In this document: positions 36,159 through 41,073 of the stretch, piece by piece
Position numbering within the stretch: position 1 is the stretch's first letter
Layout of the letters: every line of letters starts with the position of its first letter
Assembly (NCBI GenBank): GCA_003280515.1
Contig: QCER01000014.1
Coordinates: forward strand, 1-41,073
Direction: 5' to 3'
Origin: Prochlorococcus sp. AG-355-P18
GTDB lineage: Bacteria > Cyanobacteriota > Cyanobacteriia > PCC-6307 > Cyanobiaceae
Length of the DNA stretch: 41,073 nucleotides
The notes under the pieces: model-generated
What the model was told of the DNA's origin: nothing
Database searches by the model: none
The model's input: the letters and a program-made list of their open reading frames with translations, nothing else
Translations under genes and position numbers: made by a program

Positions 36159-37394
36159 TTAGCAATATAAATCGCCGTTTATAAATACTTTTCTCTTTAA
36201 GTTGCTCGAAAAAACATCTGCCCATCTTTGTGCATCTAAAATCACAAAATCAGCAGGACAACCTTTTTTAATTAAACCATCCCATTTTAAATTTAATAAT
36301 CTACTTGGAGCTAAAAAAATACAAGATAGAGTCATTCTCTCCCAGGGATTTAGTTGAAGCATAGGCATCGAGCAAGACAAAGTGTGAAAAGGGTCAAAAT
36401 TACCAAATGGGTACCAAGGGTCTTGAACATTATCACTACCAAGAGATACATCCACATGTGATTTTTGTAATTGCTTTATTGGCGCAACTGGTCTTTTTAA
36501 TGAATTAGTTTTATTGCTTCGATTGAGCAGCCAAAAATTTGTTAGGGGTAAGGCAATAACCTTAATTTTTTTCTCAGCCATTTTTTCCCCTAAGTTTAAA
36601 ATCTCTCTATTACTTAGAGAAATAAGACTACTCAAATGACTACAAGTGATCGGAATACTATTAATATTTAAATTTTCAATTGTTTCTAATAAAACTTTTA
36701 TTCCCGCTCCAGGTTCAATAATTGATTCATCTATATGCAAATCAATTTCTAATTTATATTTACTCGCAAGAAGAAGCATCTTTGATAGAAATTTGCTTAT
36801 ATCTTTTTTATTGAAAGGGGGTACAATAACTCCTCCTAAAATGCCTTTATTAGAGGAAAATATTTTTACCAAATCTTCTCCATCAGTTGTATCCCAGAAT
36901 TCCAATGGAGCTAGAGCAACGTATTGTAAAGTCAACTCAGATGAAAATTTTTTTTGTAATTTAAAAAGTTCAATCCAAATATCAATAGATTGACCCTTGT
37001 ATGTATCAATATGACTTCTAATTGCTCGGTATCCATTTTGTATGGCAAGTTTTAATGATTTCTCAACTCTTGCAAGAACCTTATCTGTAGTTCTAGTTTT
37101 ATGTTCTTCAAGATTTACTGATAATGCTCCTCCATAGTTTGATTCCATATTAGGAAAGTCTGCCCATGTAAAAGATTTATCAAAATGCGAATGTGTTTCA
37201 ACAAATCTTGGGAATAAAATATTTTTTGGTTTTGTAATTTTATTGTTTAAAGGCTTTAACTCAGAGACAAATCCATCCTCCCAGCTAATGGAAACTGAAC
37301 AAAAATCCTCTACATCGATAATGAGGTTATCTATATCTTCTATTAAACAAAGGCTTCTCGGAATAAGAACCTCAGCTGTGCCGAAATTACTCAA
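36159..37394 (-). CDS. Cytosine deaminase-like amidohydrolase
   Basis: Metal-dependent deaminase or amidohydrolase of the CodA group. All expected ligands are visible in the 411 residues: H68 and H70 in ETHSHFDKSF, H219 and E222 in DLHIDESI, H252 in TCSHLSSL and D320 in SLGSDNVQDPWYPFG. The spacing matches the E. coli cytosine deaminase order. The substrate may be cytosine or a related ring; the family is broad, so I leave the gene unnamed. The start is TTG at 37394. It may be co-transcribed with the downstream GlcD-like gene (38 bp). Confidence 0.85.
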   Translation of the reverse strand: MSNFGTAEVLIPRSLCLIEDIDNLIIDVEDFCSVSISWEDGFVSELKPLNNKITKPKNILFPRFVETHSHFDKSFTWADFPNMESNYGGALSVNLEEHKTRTTDKVLARVEKSLKLAIQNGYRAIRSHIDTYKGQSIDIWIELFKLQKKFSSELTLQYVALAPLEFWDTTDGEDLVKIFSSNKGILGGVIVPPFNKKDISKFLSKMLLLASKYKLEIDLHIDESIIEPGAGIKVLLETIENLNINSIPITCSHLSSLISLSNREILNLGEKMAEKKIKVIALPLTNFWLLNRSNKTNSLKRPVAPIKQLQKSHVDVSLGSDNVQDPWYPFGNFDPFHTLSCSMPMLQLNPWERMTLSCIFLAPSRLLNLKWDGLIKKGCPADFVILDAQRWADVFSSNLKRKVFINGDLYC

Positions 37395-37522
37395 ATTTTT
37401 AAATTTTCTCTTATTTTAAATCATAAGAAAACTTTACTGAATTAGAAAATAATTCAAATTTCTCTAAAAGATAAAAATAACTATGAAAAATTACCCTTGA
37501 GTTGTTAAATTTATAAATGTGA

Positions 37523-37596
37523 GGCGGGCGTCGCCAAGTGGTTAAGGCAGCGGCTTGTGGCGCCGCTATTCGGGGGTTCGAATCCCCTCGCTCGCC
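37523..37596 (+). tRNA. trnH: tRNA-His (anticodon GTG)
   Basis: The acceptor stem GCGGGCG pairs with CGCTCGC (one G-T pair). The extra G at 37523 opposite C at 37596 is the -1:73 pair diagnostic of tRNA-His. The anticodon stem GCGGC/GCCGC encloses the loop TTGTGGC, giving anticodon GTG. The T loop TTCGAAT is standard. CCA is not encoded. It stands between the divergently oriented amidohydrolase gene and miaB. Confidence 0.97.
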
Positions 37597-37668
37597 CTCA
37601 AAAATATTGCAGCAAAATTATTTAACTTGTAATTTTGAATTAAATAATCATAAAAAATCCCTAGCAAA

Positions 37669-39063
37669 GTGCTAACAAAAACAAAATCAGACGAAAAAAA
37701 AACTCAAAAGAATTCAACTAATGGCAGTTATTGGATAACGACATTTGGATGCCAAATGAACAAGGCTGATTCTGAGAGAATGGCTGGGACATTAGAGAAA
37801 ATGGGATACACCAGAGCAGATAATGAATTAAATGCCGATTTGGTCTTGTACAATACATGCACTATTAGAGATAACGCAGAGCAAAAAGTTTATAGCTTTC
37901 TAGGAAGACAAGCAAAAAGAAAGCACAAAACACCTAGCTTAAAACTTGTTGTTGCAGGTTGTCTTGCTCAGCAAGAGGGAGAATCCTTATTAAGAAGAGT
38001 CCCAGAACTTGACCTAGTAATGGGCCCTCAACATGTAAATAACCTTGAGAATCTTCTGGGGAAAGTTGATTTAGGAAATCAAGTTGCTGCTACAGAAGAA
38101 ACCTTCATTTCTGAAGATATAACAAGTGCCAGAAGAGAAAGCTCTATTTGTGGCTGGGTTAATATCATCTATGGATGTAATGAAAGATGTTCTTATTGTG
38201 TAGTCCCCTCTGTCAGAGGGAAAGAGCAATCAAGATATCCAAATGCGATAAAAAGTGAGATCCAAAAATTAGCTGATGATAATTTTAAAGAAATTACCCT
38301 TTTGGGTCAAAACATCGATGCTTATGGTAGAGACCTTCCAGGAACTACAAAAGAGGGGAGAAAGGAGAATACCCTAACTGATCTTTTGTATTATATTCAT
38401 GATGTTAAAGGAATTCAAAGAATAAGATTTGCCACAAGTCATCCAAGATATTTTTCAAAAAGGTTGATTCAAGCTTGTTATGAACTTGATAAAGTCTGTG
38501 AACATTTCCATATCCCCTTCCAAAGTGGAAATGATAAAATTTTAAAGCAAATGTCCAGAGGATATTCTATTAAAAAGTATAAAAATATTATCGAGAACAT
38601 AAGGTCATTAATGCCAGATGCATCAATCACAGCTGACGCGATAGTTGCTTTCCCAGGAGAAACCGAGCAACAATATCAAGATACATTAAAGCTAATATCA
38701 GAAATTGGCTTTGATCAGGTGAATACAGCAGCATACTCTCCAAGACCAAATACGCCTGCAGCAGTTTGGACGAATCAACTTTCGGAAGAAGTAAAAAAAG
38801 CTAGATTAAAGGAAATTAATGATTTAGTCGAGAAAACTGCTAGGAATAGAAATCAAAGATATATCAATAATATCGAAAGCGTTTTGATTGAGGGTTTAAA
38901 TCCAAAAAATTCCTCTCAAATTATGGGTAGAACTAGAACAAATAGATTAACTTTCGTAGAGATTCCCAAAAACATTAACTTTAATTTTTCGTTGGGAGAT
39001 GAGATAAATGTCAGAATAAATGAAGCAAGACCTTTTTCTTTAACAGGAGAACTTTTTTTATAA
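37669..39063 (+). CDS. miaB: tRNA-2-methylthio-N6-dimethylallyladenosine synthase
   Basis: Radical-SAM methylthiotransferase that modifies A37 of tRNAs reading UNN codons. The 464 residues have the auxiliary-cluster cysteines C28, C64 and C98 in the N-terminal UPF0004 domain. The radical-SAM CxxxCxxC is GCNERCSYC (C170, C174, C177), and a C-terminal TRAM domain is present ([19 protein letters not shown]). The start is GTG at 37669. ddl follows after 10 bp on the same strand. Confidence 0.96.
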   Translation: MLTKTKSDEKKTQKNSTNGSYWITTFGCQMNKADSERMAGTLEKMGYTRADNELNADLVLYNTCTIRDNAEQKVYSFLGRQAKRKHKTPSLKLVVAGCLAQQEGESLLRRVPELDLVMGPQHVNNLENLLGKVDLGNQVAATEETFISEDITSARRESSICGWVNIIYGCNERCSYCVVPSVRGKEQSRYPNAIKSEIQKLADDNFKEITLLGQNIDAYGRDLPGTTKEGRKENTLTDLLYYIHDVKGIQRIRFATSHPRYFSKRLIQACYELDKVCEHFHIPFQSGNDKILKQMSRGYSIKKYKNIIENIRSLMPDASITADAIVAFPGETEQQYQDTLKLISEIGFDQVNTAAYSPRPNTPAAVWTNQLSEEVKKARLKEINDLVEKTARNRNQRYINNIESVLIEGLNPKNSSQIMGRTRTNRLTFVEIPKNINFNFSLGDEINVRINEARPFSLTGELFL

Positions 39064-39073
39064 ATCTTTTTTA

Positions 39074-40141
39074 ATGATCGGGGGAAAGAAAAAATGTATT
39101 GGGTTAATATTTGGCGGGCATTCCAATGAACATGAAGTATCGATATCCTCTGCAAAAACAGTTTTTCAAGCATTTAATGCACAAATAAATAAAGAACGCT
39201 TTACAGTTAAAGCCTTTTACATAAACAAATATGGAGATTGGCTTGATAGTGATATTTCAGAAAAAATCCTGGTTGGTGAAATTGAAAACTATAAAACAAA
39301 AAAACAAAAAATTTTTAATCAAGAAAAAATTAACTTCCTTGAGGGAATTGAATTTCAAAATATTGATGTTTGGTTTCCTCTTTTACATGGATTTAATGGT
39401 GAAGACGGATCAATTCATGGCTTAATTAGATTTACAAAGAAACCTTTAGTCGGGTGCGGAATTATTGGCTCTGCACTTGGAATGGATAAAATTTTGATGA
39501 AAACAATTTTCTCAAATCTTAAACTTCCACAAGTTAATTATCTAGTTTTTCAGAATGAAGATCTCAAAGATAAGCAAGTAAGAAATAAAATAATTAATGA
39601 AATTTTAAAAAAATTAAAATTTCCTGTTTTTGTTAAACCATCGAACTCTGGATCATCTCTTGGCATTTCAAAAGTCAAAAATAAATCAGAAATATTACTA
39701 GCATTAGAAAAGGCTCGGGAAATAGATTCAAGAATCTTAATAGAGGAAGGTTTAGAGGTAAGGGAGATTGAATGCGGAATAATTGGGAATTCAAAACTCT
39801 TAACCTCTGAGATAGGCGAGGTAAATTACGAAAGTGATTGGTATGATTACGATTCAAAATATCACTCAAATAATAAAATAATTATCCCAGCCGAAATAGA
39901 TTCTAAAATCACAAAAGAAATTAAAGAAATTGCTATTAAAAGTTGTAGAGCACTAAATATTTTCGGTTTTGCAAGAGTAGATTTCTTTTTAGAAAAATCT
40001 TCAAATAAAATTTTACTAAATGAAATAAATACAATTCCTGGTTTTACAAAAAACAGTATGTTTCCAATGCTTTGGGAAGCTTCAGGTTTAAAAATTGAAC
40101 AACTTGTGGCTAAACTGGTAGATATATCTTTAGATTTGTAA
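39074..40141 (+). CDS. ddl: D-alanine--D-alanine ligase
   Basis: ATP-grasp enzyme making the D-Ala-D-Ala dipeptide of peptidoglycan. The 355 residues show FGGHSNEHEVSISSA (13-27), PLLHGFNGEDGSIHG, the glycine loop KPSNSGSSLGISK, EIGEVNYESDWYDYDSKY and the metal-binding NEINTIPGFTKNSMFP. It starts with ATG, 10 bp after miaB and 10 bp before the next gene. It fits the cyanobacterial order ddl, small membrane gene, ftsQ. Confidence 0.97.
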   Translation: MIGGKKKCIGLIFGGHSNEHEVSISSAKTVFQAFNAQINKERFTVKAFYINKYGDWLDSDISEKILVGEIENYKTKKQKIFNQEKINFLEGIEFQNIDVWFPLLHGFNGEDGSIHGLIRFTKKPLVGCGIIGSALGMDKILMKTIFSNLKLPQVNYLVFQNEDLKDKQVRNKIINEILKKLKFPVFVKPSNSGSSLGISKVKNKSEILLALEKAREIDSRILIEEGLEVREIECGIIGNSKLLTSEIGEVNYESDWYDYDSKYHSNNKIIIPAEIDSKITKEIKEIAIKSCRALNIFGFARVDFFLEKSSNKILLNEINTIPGFTKNSMFPMLWEASGLKIEQLVAKLVDISLDL

Positions 40142-40151
40142 TTTAAATCAA

Positions 40152-40562
40152 ATGTTGCATGGACTACTTTGGTTACCATTACTTTTAATCTTCATTTTAT
40201 TAACTGCACTTGGATGGTTAGAAAGAAGAAGGCAAAATCTTTTTAGAAGTTGGGCTAATGATTCTGAACTGTGCAAGTTGGATAGCTCAGGTGCAGCGTC
40301 TTTAAAAAATGGGGAGTTAAAGTGGAGCGCATTTGAAGCAGGTAAATTTGAAGAAAAAGATTGTTTTACGATCAAGAAACTTGAATTAGTTGAATTAATG
40401 GCACTAACTTCAGGCGAAGCTCCTCTAACAAGTGAATCTCAAGGTAAGTGCAGGTTGAGATTAGTAGGGGATGGGAAAGAGATGGATGTACCATTTTCAG
40501 ATGCAGAGCAAGCGAGAGAATGGATGGACCAACTGATGGAAAAAGCTCGATGTGATTTGTGA
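40152..40562 (+). CDS. Small membrane-anchored conserved hypothetical protein
   Basis: A 136-residue protein with one N-terminal span (LLWLPLLLIFILLTALGWLE, residues 5-24), followed by a basic stretch (RRRQN) and a soluble domain facing the cytoplasm by the positive-inside rule. The soluble part contains LVELMALTSGEAPL and a C-terminal acidic helix. Its stop overlaps the ftsQ GTG by 4 bp, and ddl lies 10 bp upstream. The context suggests a role in division or wall synthesis, but the family has no assigned function that I can name. Confidence 0.8.
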   Translation: MLHGLLWLPLLLIFILLTALGWLERRRQNLFRSWANDSELCKLDSSGAASLKNGELKWSAFEAGKFEEKDCFTIKKLELVELMALTSGEAPLTSESQGKCRLRLVGDGKEMDVPFSDAEQAREWMDQLMEKARCDL

Positions 40563-41073
40563 AAAACAAAAAAGTAATCAAAAATAGAAGCTTTTTTTTT
40601 CTAATTTCATTTTTATTTTTAACAAGCTTATTAAGCATAAAAACACTCAAAAAAGTTAATACTCAGGACATTAGGATTTCTGGTAGTGAATTTTTTTCGC
40701 AGAATGATGTGATAAAAAATTCATCTTTAAATTTTCCTATTCGATTAATTTTTGTTGAAACTAATTTGCTAGAAAAAGAGTTAAAACAAAATTTATCTCT
40801 CAAGAATGTTTCGGTAAGCAGAGAACTATTTCCTTTTGGTTTGAAAGTTCATATTTATTCAAGAACTCCAATAGCTTACGGTGAGAGAATATTAAACGAC
40901 GAAAAAATATTAGGCTTCATTGATAAAGATGGAATTTTTATAAATAAACAAAATGTGGATGAAAAAAAGTTGAATAAATTAACCATAAAAGTTTTTGGGT
41001 GGAGAGAAAAATTTAAAAAAATATTATCTGAAATTTTTATTGCTATAGATAATTATGAATTAGAGATAGTTAA
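40559..41073 (+). CDS. ftsQ: Cell division protein FtsQ, 3' partial
   Basis: Single-pass divisome protein. The start is GTG at 40559, overlapping the preceding stop as GTGA. The visible 171 codons begin with a basic N-terminus, a membrane span (FFFLISFLFLTSLLSI, about residues 12-27) and a POTRA-like domain (QDIRISGSEFFSQNDVI, then LFPFGLKVHIYSRTPIAYGE). The frame is still open at the window end. Short POTRA proteins after ddl in cyanobacteria are FtsQ, and ftsZ normally follows. Confidence 0.88.
   Translation, partial: MKNKKVIKNRSFFFLISFLFLTSLLSIKTLKKVNTQDIRISGSEFFSQNDVIKNSSLNFPIRLIFVETNLLEKELKQNLSLKNVSVSRELFPFGLKVHIYSRTPIAYGERILNDEKILGFIDKDGIFINKQNVDEKKLNKLTIKVFGWREKFKKILSEIFIAIDNYELEIV

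Noticed and set aside
37617..37648. A 9-bp inverted repeat (ATTATTTAA / TTAAATAAT) between tRNA-His and miaB
   Set aside because: Made only of A and T with a 14-nt loop and no T run following; expected by chance in this base composition.
40372..40650. A 92-codon minus-strand frame across the small membrane gene and ftsQ
   Set aside because: It is antisense to two well-supported genes with tight overlaps and shows no motif.
1..41073. Search for mobile elements, CRISPR arrays, prophage genes, rRNA, riboswitches
   Set aside because: No regularly spaced repeats, transposase or integrase motifs, rRNA sequence or recognisable riboswitch core were seen on either strand. The two tRNA genes show no adjacent integrase or duplicated attachment sequence.

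Overview
This window is core chromosome of a high-light-adapted Prochlorococcus (marine picocyanobacterium). The evidence is strong AT-richness, intergenic spaces mostly under 150 bp, many convergent gene pairs that abut or overlap, cyanobacterial marker genes (ARC6/Ftn2-type division protein, DUF3611 membrane protein, ThiD2-ThiE fusion, group 2 sigma factor, LarB/CpmA) and a nickel superoxide dismutase locus. I see no insertion sequence, integrase, prophage, CRISPR array or rRNA operon. The exact strain cannot be named from sequence alone.

Layout. 1-4.3 kb: end of cobL (cobalamin), nadK, pheS, surE and a DUF3611 membrane protein. 4.3-7.0 kb: ribF, thiE and thiS packed on the + strand, then two small orphan genes. 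7.0-8.6 kb: ispF, a TIGR03792-like protein and larB/cpmA as a minus-strand operon with 4-bp overlaps. 8.8-11.7 kb: a polysaccharide-export (Wza-like) protein, trmD and era. 11.8-18.2 kb: an unknown + strand gene, then a minus-strand run of BI-1, phoH, rpsP, ffh and ftn2 (translation, secretion, division). 18.3-24.7 kb: pdhA, a sigma factor, the bifunctional NAD(P)HX repair enzyme, mnmA and lnt. 24.8-26.9 kb: a lipid- or periplasm-directed FKBP, then sodN, sodX and a His-rich nickel permease. 27-31.7 kb: trpC, lpdA, spoU-type methyltransferase and murA. 31.7-32.3 kb: a 530-bp space holding two tiny overlapping membrane-protein genes not previously apparent, then tRNA-Leu(CAA). 32.3-37.4 kb: argD, folC, a GlcD-like flavoprotein and a cytosine-deaminase-like amidohydrolase. 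37.5-41.1 kb: tRNA-His(GTG), then miaB, ddl, a small membrane protein and the 5' part of ftsQ, a division and wall cluster running off the window.

How the genes work together. Most are housekeeping. Cofactor synthesis (B12, NADP, FAD, thiamine, folate), the MEP isoprenoid enzyme IspF and cell-wall enzymes (MurA, Ddl) sit among translation factors. PdhA (E1 alpha) and LpdA (E3) are two parts of the pyruvate dehydrogenase complex about 9 kb apart. The clearest functional module is nickel superoxide dismutase: the enzyme precursor, its dedicated processing peptidase and a nickel transporter.

The points most worth checking are: (i) sodX and the spoU-type gene both have recognisable N-termini upstream of any canonical start codon; (ii) the pair of tiny single-span membrane proteins joined by an ATGA overlap, the first with a strong Shine-Dalgarno sequence; (iii) argD begins only 5 nt after the tRNA-Leu 3' end; and (iv) the heavy use of TTG and GTG starts. 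I did not find a convincing large undescribed system.
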